Shown: positions 47,050-56,937 of the stretch, one piece after another
How the letters are laid out: each line of letters begins with the position of its first letter
Numbering within the stretch: position 1 is the first letter of the stretch
Assembly (NCBI GenBank): GCA_963422685.1
Contig: OY730442.1
Span: 1,550,001 to 1,614,000, forward strand
Reading direction: 5' to 3'
From: Spongiihabitans sp963422685
Lineage (GTDB): Bacteria; Pseudomonadota; Gammaproteobacteria; Arenicellales; Poriferihabitantaceae
DNA length: 64,000 nt
Program-made: the position numbers and the translations under genes
The notes under the pieces: generated by a model
Seen by the model: only the letters and a program-made list of their open reading frames with translations
The model's database searches: none
Told to the model about the DNA's origin: nothing

Positions 47050-48990
47050 CTACCCCACCAATAACCGATTCATCCGTTTGACAAAGTCGCCGGGGTTTTT
47101 CAGTGATACGCCTTCTGCAAGGGCGGCCTGGTCGAACAACAGTTTTGCCCAGTCGCCGGCGAGTTCGCCGTCGGCGTTGATCTGCTGTACCAATTCATGC
47201 TCTGGATTGATTTCCAGAATCGGTTTGGCGCCCGGTGCATCCTGCCCAATCGCTTGCAGGATGCGCTCCATATTGGCGCCCATATCGTGTTCATCCGCCA
47301 CCAGACAGCTCGGTGAATCCACTAACCTGTCGGATAAACGCACGTCTTTGACGCGGTCCTTAAGGGCAGATTTGAATTTTTCTACCAGCGGCTTCATGAC
47401 CCTGGATTTCTTTGCGGTTTCTTCTTTGCTTGCAGTGCTTTTCAGCGCATCCATATCCAGATCACCTTTGGCGATAGATTTCAATTTCCTGCCCTGGTAT
47501 TCGGTGAGGTGGTTTACCACCCATTCATCCACAGGGTCGGATAACAATAACACTTCGATATCGTTTTTACGAAAGACTTCGAGATGAGGCGATGAACTGG
47601 CGGCATTGTAGCTGTCGGCGGTGACATAGTAGATGGTTTTTTGTTTTTCTGGCATCCGGGCGATGTAGTCGTCCAGGGAAATGGTCTGCTCCTGCTGGTC
47701 TTTATGGGTTGAGGAAAACCGCACCAGTTTTGCAATGGCGTCTTTGTTTTCGTAGTCTTCAATCAGGCCTTCCTTGACAGCACGTCCATATTCTTTCCAT
47801 AGCGCGTTATATTTTTCTGCATCTTTGGCTGCGAGCTGCTTGAATTCGCCGAGAATTTTCTTTACAGAGGCTGCGCGAATTTTGTCAATGTCGCGATTCT
47901 GCTGTAAAAACTCTCTGGAAACATTCAGCGGCAAATCCGCAGAGTCCACCAGGCCGCGCACAAATCTCAGGTAGTTTGGCATCAGGTTTTTGGTGTCGTC
48001 CGCAATGAATATACGTCGGACATAAAGCTTGATGCCATGCCGCCGTTCTCGATCCCATAAATCAAATGGCGCTTTGGCCGGGATGTAAAACAACGAGATG
48101 TATTCCATTTTGCCTTCTACCCGGTTGTGTATGGTGAGCGCGGGCGGCTCCGGATCGTAGGTCAGCGCGGTATAAAACGAGTGATGTTCCTGTTCGCTGA
48201 CATCTTTTTTGAGCTGTGACCAAAGCGCTGAACCGGTATTAATGGTTTCCCATTCTATTGATTGTTCTTGATCAGGTTTGGCGTCTTCATCCGTTTTCGG
48301 CGGCTTTCGCATCAGGATGGGCAGGGAAATATGGTCAGAGTATTTGGCAAGAACGCTTTTTACCCGAAATCTTTCGGCATATTCTTTGGATTCCTGGTTC
48401 AGGGAAATAATAATTTCAGTGCCGCGCGCAGGCCGATCAACGGTTTCCAGCGTGTATTCCCCGCTGCCATCCGAATCCCACTTGACCCCCTGTGTCGCAG
48501 GCGCCCCCGCCTTGCGGGTGAATAGTGTGACCTGTTTCGCGACCAGGAAGCACGCATAGAACCCCACTCCGAACTGGCCGATGAAATTGCTGTCGGCGGA
48601 TGCGTCTTTGCTCATTTTTTCGAGAAAGGCCCGGGTGCCGGAGCGCGCGATGGTGCCGATATCCTGAATTACTTCATCATGCGTCATGCCGATGCCGTTA
48701 TCGCGGATAGTGATGATATTTTTCTTCGGGTCGCAATCCACCCAGACTCCCAGGGTCGGGTCATTTTCCATTAACTGCTCGTCGGTCAACGCCGCGAATC
48801 GCAATTTGTCGCAGGCATCCGAAGCGTTGGAAATCAATTCCCGCAGAAAAATCTCCTTGTTGCTGTAGAGAGAATGGATCATCAGGTGCAACAATTGCTG
48901 CACTTCGGTCTGAAAAGCGTGGGTTTCCACTGCAGGGGTTTTGCCGTCTTTGTTGTTTGACGCGGTATTTTTCCGGGTTTGATCGGTCAT
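47050..48990 (-). CDS. htpG: Molecular chaperone HtpG (Hsp90)
   Basis: A 646-residue bacterial Hsp90. GHKL ATPase motifs are present: NASDACDKLRF (about residues 48-58), DNGIGMTHDE, and GQFGVGFYACF. The middle and C-terminal dimerisation domains follow and the length fits the family. An N-terminal extension of about 15 polar residues precedes the conserved HAFQTEVQQLLHLMIHSLYS. I prefer the ATG at 48990; a GTG at 49026 is possible. No ribosome site is clear. It works in protein folding under stress and complements the Clp/Lon genes to its right. Confidence 0.95.
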   Translation of the reverse strand: MTDQTRKNTASNNKDGKTPAVETHAFQTEVQQLLHLMIHSLYSNKEIFLRELISNASDACDKLRFAALTDEQLMENDPTLGVWVDCDPKKNIITIRDNGIGMTHDEVIQDIGTIARSGTRAFLEKMSKDASADSNFIGQFGVGFYACFLVAKQVTLFTRKAGAPATQGVKWDSDGSGEYTLETVDRPARGTEIIISLNQESKEYAERFRVKSVLAKYSDHISLPILMRKPPKTDEDAKPDQEQSIEWETINTGSALWSQLKKDVSEQEHHSFYTALTYDPEPPALTIHNRVEGKMEYISLFYIPAKAPFDLWDRERRHGIKLYVRRIFIADDTKNLMPNYLRFVRGLVDSADLPLNVSREFLQQNRDIDKIRAASVKKILGEFKQLAAKDAEKYNALWKEYGRAVKEGLIEDYENKDAIAKLVRFSSTHKDQQEQTISLDDYIARMPEKQKTIYYVTADSYNAASSSPHLEVFRKNDIEVLLLSDPVDEWVVNHLTEYQGRKLKSIAKGDLDMDALKSTASKEETAKKSRVMKPLVEKFKSALKDRVKDVRLSDRLVDSPSCLVADEHDMGANMERILQAIGQDAPGAKPILEINPEHELVQQINADGELAGDWAKLLFDQAALAEGVSLKNPGDFVKRMNRLLVG

Positions 48991-49219
48991 TTTCAAAGTG
49001 GTGGAGATATTAATAATGTGCTTCACATGGGGTCTGCGGCGATGCTTTCAAGACGGCGCGGAAAATTCCGGTATTTTGCCTTTGAAACCCGCCGCCTAGG
49101 CGCATATACATTGACCTGAACCACTATTATCCGTATATTCCCCGCCCCTTGACCAGTTGCGCGTTTGGATGTAGTTTACAAACCTGCCTGTCTGGCAGAC
49201 ACGGTGGCTGGTCAATATT

Positions 49220-49296
49220 CGGGGTATAGCGCAGTCTGGTAGCGCGCCTGCTTTGGGAGCAGGATGTCGGGAGTTCGAATCTCTCTACCCCGACCA
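49220..49296 (+). tRNA. tRNA-Pro (UGG)
   Basis: 77 nt with encoded CCA. Acceptor CGGGGTA pairs with TACCCCG. The anticodon loop TTTGGGA gives anticodon TGG. The T arm is GGGAG TTCGAAT CTCTC. Confidence 0.95.
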
Positions 49297-49314
49297 GTTT
49301 TCATTTTGTCCGTT

Positions 49315-49665
49315 GCGCCCGTAGCTCAACCGGATAGAGCAACGGCCTTTAAGTTTTACTTTGTTTAAGTATATTCAGGAGCCTTCGGCAGGAAAAAGTA
49401 ACTTCCGAAGTGGAGGACACTGTATCGGTGAAACCTTAACGCAGCCGGTTAATTTGTGCCGGGCGATGGCGATACCGAGGAAACCCATGATTTTAGTCTT
49501 GTGAGTGGGGATCCGTAGAGACTGTACGTGTCCCACCTGAAATGGTGAAGATACAGTCCAGACCCCAAACTTGTAATCCTTGAAAAGCAGGACGACAAGG
49601 CGGCGAAAGCCGTAGCGGGTAAGCTAAGCCGTAGGTTACAGGTTCGAGTCCTGTCGGGCGCACCA
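49315..49665 (+). tRNA. tRNA-Arg (UCU) split by a group I intron
   Basis: The 5' exon is 49315-49349 and the 3' exon 49624-49665; joined they give a normal 77-nt tRNA with encoded CCA. Acceptor GCGCCCG pairs with CGGGCGC. The anticodon stem is ACGGC / GCCGT and the rejoined loop is CTTCTAA, so the anticodon is UCU. The interruption lies between U34 and C35, inside the anticodon. The T arm ACAGG TTCGAGT CCTGT is intact. Without splicing no functional tRNA results. Confidence 0.92.
49350..49623 (+). ncRNA. Group I self-splicing intron (IC3-like) in tRNA-Arg
   Basis: A 274-nt intron without an open reading frame. It follows the group I rules: the 5' exon ends in U and the intron ends in G (49623). 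The catalytic core resembles the Azoarcus tRNA-Ile intron: CGGTGAAACCTTAACG, then GATACCGAGGAAACCC, then GTAGAGACTGTACGTG, and finally CCACCTGAAATGGTGAAG followed by ATACAGTCCAGACC. The strands GACTGTA and TACAGTC would form P7, and CCACC/GGTG the P8 hairpin. The small size and tRNA location fit subgroup IC3. I did not assign the internal guide sequence with certainty. Confidence 0.92.
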
Positions 49666-49738
49666 TACCATTCGGGAGTCGGGCTTTTACAGCGTTTCCC
49701 GGGGTTGGTGGGGATGATTGAATGCAGGTTTTGGATAC

Positions 49739-49815
49739 GGTGAGCGTAGCTCAGTTGGTAGAGCCCCGGATTGTGATTCCGGTCGTCGTGGGTTCGAGTC
49801 CCATCGTTCACCCCA
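49739..49815 (+). tRNA. tRNA-His (GUG)
   Basis: The extra G at position -1 (49739) opposes the discriminator C, as expected for tRNA-His. Acceptor GTGAGCG pairs with CGTTCAC with one G-U. The anticodon loop TTGTGAT gives GTG. CCA is encoded. Confidence 0.94.
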
Positions 49816-49873
49816 TGCCATTTGTCCGTTGCTTGCGGGTAAATGGCCCTGAAAGACCCGGTGAAAAATTTGT

Positions 49874-49958
<85 letters not shown>

Positions 49959-50037
49959 TACACCATGGTATATGCGTAAAACCATGCAATTGACGCTAAT
50001 TTAGCCGATTGCATTTAATTTAGAGATCGAACAGTTA

Positions 50038-51333
50038 ATGCAGGTTTCCGTCGAAGCGCCAGGCGCCATAGAACGCAGGCTTTCCATTTCCGTCCCGGCT
50101 GAAAAGATTGATGCAGAAATAGCGAAAAGACTACTGAATATTGCTAAAAATGCACGTATTTCCGGGTTTCGGCCAGGCAAAGCACCCCAAAGCATAATCA
50201 AAAAACGATACGCGCCCCAGGTCACCAATGAGGTCATTAACGAAATCATACAGGCCAACTACAGCGAGGCGCTGGGTCAGGAAAAAATCTTTCCGGCCGG
50301 TCTGGTGTCAATCGAGCCCGGGTCCTATGAGCCTGGAAAAGAATTTCAGTTCGTGGCAACGGTGGAATTGTTTCCGGAAATACCGTCACCTACGCTGGCC
50401 GGTAAAATCATAGAAAAACCGGTAGTTGAAGTCACCGCAGAAGACGTCGTGCAGACCATTGAAGATATTCGCAAACGCAATGCGAATTATGTACGCAAAA
50501 GCGGAACGTCAGCGAATGAAGACAGGATAACCATTGATTTCGATGGCAGGATAGACGGAGAACCATTCCCGGGCGGCAGTGCAAATGATTTTGCCTTTGT
50601 TCTGGGCGCAGGACAAATGTTGCCGGCGTTTGATACCGCGCTGGTCGGCGTCAAGGAAGCGGATATCAGGTCGGTCGATTTCACCTTTCCCGCTGAATAC
50701 GACAACAAGGATGTGGCCGGGAAAGATGTGCGTTTTAAGGTGACGGTTAAATCCGTGGAAAAGCCTGAATTGCCGGCACTTGATGATGGGTTCGCTAAAT
50801 TACTTGGTATTGAGGAAGGTGGTTTCGACCGGATGAAGCAGGAGGTTGAAACCAGTCTGAAGCGTGAACTTGATAACCGCCTGCGTTCGGTTTTGCGGGA
50901 CAAGGTCATGGAAGCGCTTTTTGCGGCCAATCAAATCGAGATTCCAAAGGCATTGGTTGAGGAAGAAATAGAGCGGTCGGTGAAGGCGATGGGGAAACAG
51001 CTCATCGAACAGGGCCTGCCAACAGACGGGATTGACCGGAACCAGTATGCGGATGAGGCCAGGAAGCGGGTCGCTTTGGGGTTGATCGCCAGAGGAGTTA
51101 TCGAGAAATTTGAGATCAAGGTCAACGCCGAGGACCTGCGATCAAGGATAGAGGAAATGTCCAGCGGCTATGAAGATTCGCAAGCGTATGTGCAATGGCA
51201 TTTTTCTGACCCGGAACGGTTAAAACAAATCGAAGCTGTGATGCTGGAAGAACAGGTTGTTCGCCGCATGCTGGATACGGCCACCATAAAAGAACAAAAG
51301 ATTTCTTTTAAAGCTTTTATGAGCCCGCAATGA
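50038..51333 (+). CDS. tig: Trigger factor
   Basis: A 431-residue ribosome-bound chaperone and peptidyl-prolyl isomerase. The N-terminal ribosome-binding domain has the signature GFRPGKAP (about residues 43-50). The FKBP-like domain lies at about 155-240 (DRITIDFDGRIDGEPFPGG), followed by the helical C-terminal chaperone domain. The start is the ATG at 50038. Order tig-clpP-clpX-lon-hupB-ppiD is the standard gammaproteobacterial proteostasis cluster, with clpP 106 nt downstream. Confidence 0.95.
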   Translation: MQVSVEAPGAIERRLSISVPAEKIDAEIAKRLLNIAKNARISGFRPGKAPQSIIKKRYAPQVTNEVINEIIQANYSEALGQEKIFPAGLVSIEPGSYEPGKEFQFVATVELFPEIPSPTLAGKIIEKPVVEVTAEDVVQTIEDIRKRNANYVRKSGTSANEDRITIDFDGRIDGEPFPGGSANDFAFVLGAGQMLPAFDTALVGVKEADIRSVDFTFPAEYDNKDVAGKDVRFKVTVKSVEKPELPALDDGFAKLLGIEEGGFDRMKQEVETSLKRELDNRLRSVLRDKVMEALFAANQIEIPKALVEEEIERSVKAMGKQLIEQGLPTDGIDRNQYADEARKRVALGLIARGVIEKFEIKVNAEDLRSRIEEMSSGYEDSQAYVQWHFSDPERLKQIEAVMLEEQVVRRMLDTATIKEQKISFKAFMSPQ

Positions 51334-51439
51334 GCGCACAGACACAACGGTTGGCGCCCCTGCGCCAGAAATTTAAAAATTTAATTAATAATGGGCACGT
51401 GGGCACGGAGCGTCGCCCCGTTGCAGGCGGTAACAAAAT

Positions 51440-52069
51440 ATGAATGCGAAGACATCGGATTTCGAGCAAGTGGAAACCTCTAACCTCGGTTTGGTGCCGA
51501 TGGTGGTCGAATCAACCGGCCGGGGAGAACGCGCCTATGATATTTATTCGAGACTGTTAAAAGAGCGCGTAGTGTTTTTAGTGGGCGCGGTTGACGATCA
51601 TACGGCCAATTTGATTGTTGCCCAGATGTTGTTTCTTGAATCGGAAAACCCGGAAAAAGATATTTCACTCTATATAAACAGCCCGGGTGGTATGGTTCCT
51701 GCCGGTTTGGCGGTTTATGACACCATGCAATTTATCCGGCCCGACGTCAGCACGGTTTGTATCGGCCAGGCGGCGAGTATGGGGGCGGTATTATTAGCGG
51801 GTGGTGAAAAAGGCAAGCGCCATGCTTTACCGCATGCGCGCGTAATGATTCACCAGCCACTGGGCGGTTCCCAAGGCCAGGCCTCAGATATAGAAATTCA
51901 CACCAAAGAAATACTCGGGATCAGGGAAAAGCTCAATCAAATTCTATCCACCCATACCGGTCAGTCCATGGAGACCATCAAGGCGGATACGGATAGAGAT
52001 AATTTTATGAGCGCCAGCGAAGCCGGGGAATACGGGATTATCGATTCCATACTGGCGAAACGTGACTAG
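51440..52069 (+). CDS. clpP: ATP-dependent Clp protease proteolytic subunit
   Basis: A 209-residue serine peptidase that forms the double-heptamer chamber used with ClpX. The catalytic serine is in GQAASMGAVLLAGG and the histidine in RVMIHQPLGG; the aspartate follows in the TDRD region. The N-terminal segment LVPMVVESTGRGERAYDIYS is typical of the processed form. clpX lies 212 nt downstream, a gap long enough for a separate promoter. Confidence 0.96.
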   Translation: MNAKTSDFEQVETSNLGLVPMVVESTGRGERAYDIYSRLLKERVVFLVGAVDDHTANLIVAQMLFLESENPEKDISLYINSPGGMVPAGLAVYDTMQFIRPDVSTVCIGQAASMGAVLLAGGEKGKRHALPHARVMIHQPLGGSQGQASDIEIHTKEILGIREKLNQILSTHTGQSMETIKADTDRDNFMSASEAGEYGIIDSILAKRD

Positions 52070-52281
52070 ACGGTTTTAAGCAAAGTTGCAAAAGTCTGAC
52101 CATAATATTGCAGACAGATAGCCGGGAATAAATAATCCGCCATCATTAATTCGCCCTTAATTTTTCACTCAAGGTTACAATCGTTGTTGCAAATAACCGC
52201 TAAAACCTGCAATCTTGGCACTGCATTAATCATACTTATTCAATCGGGCGTGCATAGTTACAAGCTGGCAACGGGCATTTT

Positions 52282-53565
52282 ATGACAGACGATTCATCAA
52301 GCAGGATCGACAAACTGCTGTACTGCTCTTTTTGTGGCAAAAGCCAGCACGAAGTACGCAAGCTGATCGCCGGCCCGTCGGTTTTCATCTGCGATGAATG
52401 CGTGGATTTATGCAATGAAATTATTCGCGAAGAAACCACCAGCAAAGTTTCCTCCCCGGGAAAGCCGGGCGTATTTCCGAACCCCCAGGAAATCCATGCC
52501 ATTCTGAATGACTATGTCATTGGTCAGGAACAAGCAAAAAAAATGCTTTCTGTTGCTGTCTATAACCACTACAAACGCATTGAAAACCAGGAATCAACTT
52601 CCGAGGTTGAAATATCCAAAAGCAATATTCTCCTGATCGGCCCGACTGGTTCAGGGAAAACCCTATTGGCGGAAACCCTGTCCAGACAACTCCACGTTCC
52701 GTTCACGGTTGCCGATGCGACCACGCTGACGGAAGCAGGTTACGTAGGTGAAGACGTTGAAAATATCATTCAAAGATTGCTCCAAACCTGTGATTACGAT
52801 ACCGAAAAAGCCGAGATCGGCATCGTGTATATCGATGAAATAGACAAGGTTTCCCGCAAAGCGGAAAACCCGTCCATTACCCGGGACGTTTCTGGAGAAG
52901 GGGTGCAGCAGGCCTTGTTGAAGTTAATTGAAGGTACAATGGCCTCCATTCCGCCCCAGGGTGGTCGAAAACACCCGCAACAGGAATTTTTACAAGTTGA
53001 TACGCGCAATATTCTTTTTATTTGCGGCGGCGCTTTTGCCGGTATTGAAAAAGTTATTCAGGATCGAACCGAAAAATCAGGAATCGGCTTTGGTGCGGAC
53101 ATAAAAGAAAAGTCGGCCGATGAACGATGCAGCGAATTGTTGGCACAACTGGAACCGGAAGATCTGGTGAAGTATGGATTGATTCCCGAGTTTGTTGGCC
53201 GTTTACCGGTTGTGGCAATCCTGGATGAGTTGGACCAGGATGCTTTGGTGCAAATTCTGGTAGACCCCAAAAACGCACTGACCAAGCAGTATGAGGTGCT
53301 GTTCAGGCTTGAGGGTGTGGAGCTTGAGTTTCGCCAGGATGCGTTGCGTCAAATTGCCATAAAGGCGATGGAACGTAAATCCGGTGCGCGAGGACTGCGT
53401 TCGATAATGGAGAATGCCTTGATTGAAACCATGTATGAGTTGCCTTCGATTCAAGGGGTAAAGAAAGTGGTTGTAGATTCTGCGGTGATCACCGAAGGTG
53501 CCCGGCCGCTTTATGTTTATGCAGGAGAACCGCAAAAAAAGACTGCGGCCGTTTCTTCGACCTGA
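52282..53565 (+). CDS. clpX: ATP-dependent Clp protease ATP-binding subunit ClpX
   Basis: A 427-residue AAA+ unfoldase that feeds substrates to ClpP. The N-terminal zinc-binding domain has four cysteines (CSFCGKSQ and ICDECVDLC, about residues 14-42). Walker A is GPTGSGKT (about 119-126), Walker B IVYIDEIDK, and the IGF loop (SGIGFGADI) docks to ClpP. The length is normal. lon follows after 51 nt. Confidence 0.96.
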   Translation: MTDDSSSRIDKLLYCSFCGKSQHEVRKLIAGPSVFICDECVDLCNEIIREETTSKVSSPGKPGVFPNPQEIHAILNDYVIGQEQAKKMLSVAVYNHYKRIENQESTSEVEISKSNILLIGPTGSGKTLLAETLSRQLHVPFTVADATTLTEAGYVGEDVENIIQRLLQTCDYDTEKAEIGIVYIDEIDKVSRKAENPSITRDVSGEGVQQALLKLIEGTMASIPPQGGRKHPQQEFLQVDTRNILFICGGAFAGIEKVIQDRTEKSGIGFGADIKEKSADERCSELLAQLEPEDLVKYGLIPEFVGRLPVVAILDELDQDALVQILVDPKNALTKQYEVLFRLEGVELEFRQDALRQIAIKAMERKSGARGLRSIMENALIETMYELPSIQGVKKVVVDSAVITEGARPLYVYAGEPQKKTAAVSST

Positions 53566-53616
53566 TTACCATTGCACCGATAAGCAGACAAAATACCGCA
53601 TGAATGACTTCCACGC

Positions 53617-56055
53617 ATGACTGAACAAACGATTAGGCGAAACACCAGCGTACCGGTATTACCGCTGCGCGATGTTGTGGTTTTTCCACATATGGTGATT
53701 CCGTTGTTTGTCGGACGACCCAAATCCATCAAGGCACTGGAAGTTGCCATGGAAAGCGGAAAAAGTATATTACTGGCGGCGCAAAAAAATGCCGGCGAGG
53801 ACAATCCCACAGTAGACAATATTTATCGCATTGGCACCATTGCCACTATCCTGCAAATGTTAAAAATGCCGGATGGCACGGTCAAGGTGTTGGTTGAAGG
53901 AGAGCGGCGAGCGAGTATCCTGCGTTATACCAGCGATGTGCATAGTGCGAAAGATTGTTTTATGTCCGAAGTCGAGTTGATCAATGATGCACATCCAGAG
54001 TCAAAAGAATCGGATATTTTGCTGAGGACGGTCAATCTGGAATTCCAGAAATACGTCAAACTGAACCCAAAAATCCCGCCGGAAATCCTCACGTCCTTGA
54101 GCGGAATCGAGAATTTGGGTCGAGCAGCAGACATAATCGCCGCGCATTTGAATCTCAAGAACGAAGAAAAACAGGTCATACTGGAATTGTTTGATGCCAG
54201 TCAACGGCTGGAGCATATACTCGGCGTAATGGATGCTGAAATTGATTTGTTGCAGGTTGAAAAAAGAATCCGTTCCAGGGTCAAGAAACAAATGGAGAAA
54301 AGCCAGCGGGAGTATTACTTGAATGAGCAGATCAAGGCTATTCAAAAAGAGTTGGGGGATATGGATGAGGCGGTTAGTGAGAACGATGTATTAACGCAAA
54401 AAATTGCCGAATCAGGCATGCCGGCCGAGGCGATGGAAAAAGCCGAAAGCGAATTCAGGAAATTAAAAATGATGTCGCCGATGTCGGCCGAGGCGACGGT
54501 GGTGCGCAACTATATTGACTGGTTGCTGGCGTTGCCCTGGAAGACAAGAACGCGGATTTTCAGGGATATCGGCAAGGCGCAAAAAGTGCTGGATGACGAT
54601 CATTACGGATTGGAAAAAGTAAAAGACCGCATACTGGAATATCTGGCGGTGCAAAAAAGAGTTAAAAAATCCAAGGCGGCCATACTGTGCCTGGTTGGCC
54701 CGCCGGGTGTGGGAAAAACTTCTTTGGGGGAATCCATCGCTCGGGCCACCAACAGGAAGTTTATCCGCATGTCTCTGGGCGGAGTGCGAGATGAAGCCGA
54801 GATTCGTGGACATCGAAGAACGTATATCGGTTCCATGCCGGGCAAAATTATCCAGAATCTGGCAAAAGTAAAGCATAAAAACCCGCTTTTTATGCTGGAT
54901 GAAGTGGACAAAATGTCCATGGATTTTCGCGGCGATCCTTCTTCTGCACTGCTCGAAGTGCTGGACCCCGAGCAGAACCATAAATTCAGCGATCATTATC
55001 TGGAAGTGGATTACGATTTGTCCGATGTGATGTTTATTGCAACCGCAAATACATTAAATATTCCCGGCCCGTTGCTGGACCGGATGGAGACCATTCGCAT
55101 TTCGGGATATACCGATGAAGAAAAAGCCCAGATCGCCCATCGTTATCTGGTTCCCAAGCAGCGCAAAAGCAATGGCCTGAAGGAAAGTGAAGTCAGCCTG
55201 TGCAGCCAGTCAATAAAAGAAATCATCGCATCCTATACCCGGGAAGCGGGTGTTCGAAACCTGGAACGGGAGATCTCGAAAATTTACAGGAAGGTTGTCA
55301 AGGAATTGCTGCTTGGCAACGCAGCGAAAAAAGTTGATGTCACCCCCGAGGTGCTGGAAAAATATCTTGGCGTCAAACGATTTCGCAGAAACCAGATTGA
55401 AAAAGAAAACAAGGTGGGGCAGATTTCCGGGCTGGCGTGGACAGAGTTCGGTGGTGAATTGCTTACCATTGAAGCGGTGGTCATGCCTGGAAAGGGCAAG
55501 CATGTTTTTACCGGCAAACTTGGCGATGTCATGCAGGAATCAATCAGGGCGGCCATCAGCGTTGTGCGCAGTCGCAGTCGTGCGTGGGGCATTGATGCGG
55601 ATTTCTATGAAAAACAGGATATCCATATCCATGTTCCAGAAGGTGCAACACCCAAAGACGGCCCCAGCGCCGGTATCGGAATGTGTACCGCCATTGTTTC
55701 CGCACTAACCGCAATTCCAACTTTATCCAAAGTCGCGATGACCGGGGAAATCACCCTGGGTGGAGAAGTACTGCCGATCGGCGGTCTAAAGGAAAAGCTG
55801 CTTGCGGCACATCGTGCGGGCGTTGAAAGGGTGATTATTCCAGATGAAAATGTGTGTGATTTGCCGGATATTCCAGATAATGTTCGTCAGAATTTGCAGA
55901 TTAAAGCGGTGAAATGGGTGGATGAAGTAATTGAACTGGCCCTTGAACGCACACCGAAGGCACTTCCAGAGACTGATATGATGGATGAAAAAGGTGTAGA
56001 AGACAGTAAACAGAAAAAAGCCGATGATTCCCAGTCTGGACTGACCGCGCATTAA
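53617..56055 (+). CDS. lon: ATP-dependent protease La
   Basis: An 812-residue Lon protease, which degrades damaged and regulatory proteins. The N-terminal substrate-binding domain (about residues 10-200) starts VPVLPLRDVVVFPHMVIPLF. The AAA+ module has Walker A GPPGVGKTS (about 359-367) and Walker B FMLDEVDK. The catalytic serine is in PKDGPSAGIGM and the lysine of the Ser-Lys dyad is in the following VAMTGEI...KEKLLAAHRAG part. The C-terminal 40 residues are polar and variable. Confidence 0.96.
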   Translation: MTEQTIRRNTSVPVLPLRDVVVFPHMVIPLFVGRPKSIKALEVAMESGKSILLAAQKNAGEDNPTVDNIYRIGTIATILQMLKMPDGTVKVLVEGERRASILRYTSDVHSAKDCFMSEVELINDAHPESKESDILLRTVNLEFQKYVKLNPKIPPEILTSLSGIENLGRAADIIAAHLNLKNEEKQVILELFDASQRLEHILGVMDAEIDLLQVEKRIRSRVKKQMEKSQREYYLNEQIKAIQKELGDMDEAVSENDVLTQKIAESGMPAEAMEKAESEFRKLKMMSPMSAEATVVRNYIDWLLALPWKTRTRIFRDIGKAQKVLDDDHYGLEKVKDRILEYLAVQKRVKKSKAAILCLVGPPGVGKTSLGESIARATNRKFIRMSLGGVRDEAEIRGHRRTYIGSMPGKIIQNLAKVKHKNPLFMLDEVDKMSMDFRGDPSSALLEVLDPEQNHKFSDHYLEVDYDLSDVMFIATANTLNIPGPLLDRMETIRISGYTDEEKAQIAHRYLVPKQRKSNGLKESEVSLCSQSIKEIIASYTREAGVRNLEREISKIYRKVVKELLLGNAAKKVDVTPEVLEKYLGVKRFRRNQIEKENKVGQISGLAWTEFGGELLTIEAVVMPGKGKHVFTGKLGDVMQESIRAAISVVRSRSRAWGIDADFYEKQDIHIHVPEGATPKDGPSAGIGMCTAIVSALTAIPTLSKVAMTGEITLGGEVLPIGGLKEKLLAAHRAGVERVIIPDENVCDLPDIPDNVRQNLQIKAVKWVDEVIELALERTPKALPETDMMDEKGVEDSKQKKADDSQSGLTAH

Positions 56056-56453
56056 TCCCTGAGCAAATTTGTTTGGCCCGTGTATCTGGCGGTATGTATT
56101 TTGGCAATGGAATATCAGGGGGTTACCGATAAAGGCTTATCCATTAATATAGATTTAAAAAGCAAATCCGGGAATAAATCATCTGATCTAAAGACTGTGT
56201 TAGCGCGTAGTGCAAGCGAATAAATTCTTGATGAACCGTGCAGGCCCCTGGTTTTCATTTGCTTTTAGGCAGACAGGTTTATTATGATTGAACCGGCTTG
56301 GGGAAATGAGCAGAGTGTGATTTACCCGTATATCGAAATTGAATATGGAAAAACAAGGTCGGGGAAATAGCAGTCATCGCGCATTCGCAGGGACGTTCAG
56401 GCATCCCGGATAAACAACCAATTTTAAACTTATAGTCGTAGAGGAAAACAAAC
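56056..56453. other. lon-hupB intergenic region
   Basis: About 400 nt without a coding frame of note. It must hold the hupB promoter, but no -35/-10 pair stands out enough to call. I see no repeat or RNA gene in it. Confidence 0.4.
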
Positions 56454-56726
56454 ATGAATAAAGCAGATCTAATTGATTCGGTGGCCGCGGGCGCTGGCTT
56501 ATCCAAATCCGATGCGGGAAAGGCGGTAGATGCCGTTTTCGGCAGCATTGAACAAACCCTCGCAGACGGCGGCTCTGTCTCTCTGATCGGTTTTGGAACG
56601 TTCTCGGTTTCTGACCGCGCCGCCAGAACCGGGCGTAATCCACGCACTGGCGAAACCATTCAAATCGCCGCTTCTCGCGTCGCCAAATTCAAGGCTGGAA
56701 AAGGGCTTAAGGATGCCGTAAACTAA
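56454..56726 (+). CDS. hupB: DNA-binding protein HU-beta
   Basis: A 90-residue HU protein, a nucleoid-associated DNA-bending dimer. It begins MNKADLIDSVAAGAGLSKSD and has the DNA-contacting arm region with GRNPRTGETIQI (about residues 60-71). Both length and position after lon match hupB. The ribosome site is GAGG, 10 nt upstream. tRNA-Val begins 13 nt after the stop, so the tRNAs may be cotranscribed with it. Confidence 0.96.
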   Translation: MNKADLIDSVAAGAGLSKSDAGKAVDAVFGSIEQTLADGGSVSLIGFGTFSVSDRAARTGRNPRTGETIQIAASRVAKFKAGKGLKDAVN

Positions 56727-56739
56727 TGCGTCTTTTCTT

Positions 56740-56815
56740 GGGCGCTTAGCTCAGCCGGTAGAGCATCGCCCTTACAAGGCGAGGGTCGCAGGTTCGATCC
56801 CTGCAGCGCCCACCA
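56740..56815 (+). tRNA. tRNA-Val (UAC)
   Basis: 76 nt with encoded CCA. Acceptor GGGCGCT pairs with AGCGCCC. The anticodon loop CTTACAA gives TAC. Confidence 0.95.
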
Positions 56816-56821
56816 GGTCCG

Positions 56822-56898
56822 GGAGCGGTAGTTCAGTTGGTTAGAATACCGGCCTGTCACGCCGGGGGTCGCGGGTTCGAGTCCCGTCCGTTCCGCCA
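56822..56898 (+). tRNA. tRNA-Asp (GUC)
   Basis: 77 nt with encoded CCA. Acceptor GGAGCGG pairs with CCGTTCC with one G-U pair. The anticodon loop CTGTCAC gives GTC. It begins 6 nt after tRNA-Val. Confidence 0.95.
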
Positions 56899-56937
56899 TA
56901 TAAAAAATGCGAGGCCGAAACCTCGCATTTTTTATAT
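56898..56937 (+). terminator. Rho-independent terminator after tRNA-Asp
   Basis: A 17-bp perfect stem (ATATAAAAAATGCGAGG with its complement) around a CCGAAA loop, with an A-run before and a T-run after the G/C part. It is nearly symmetric and could terminate in both directions. It ends the hupB-tRNA unit. Confidence 0.9.
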
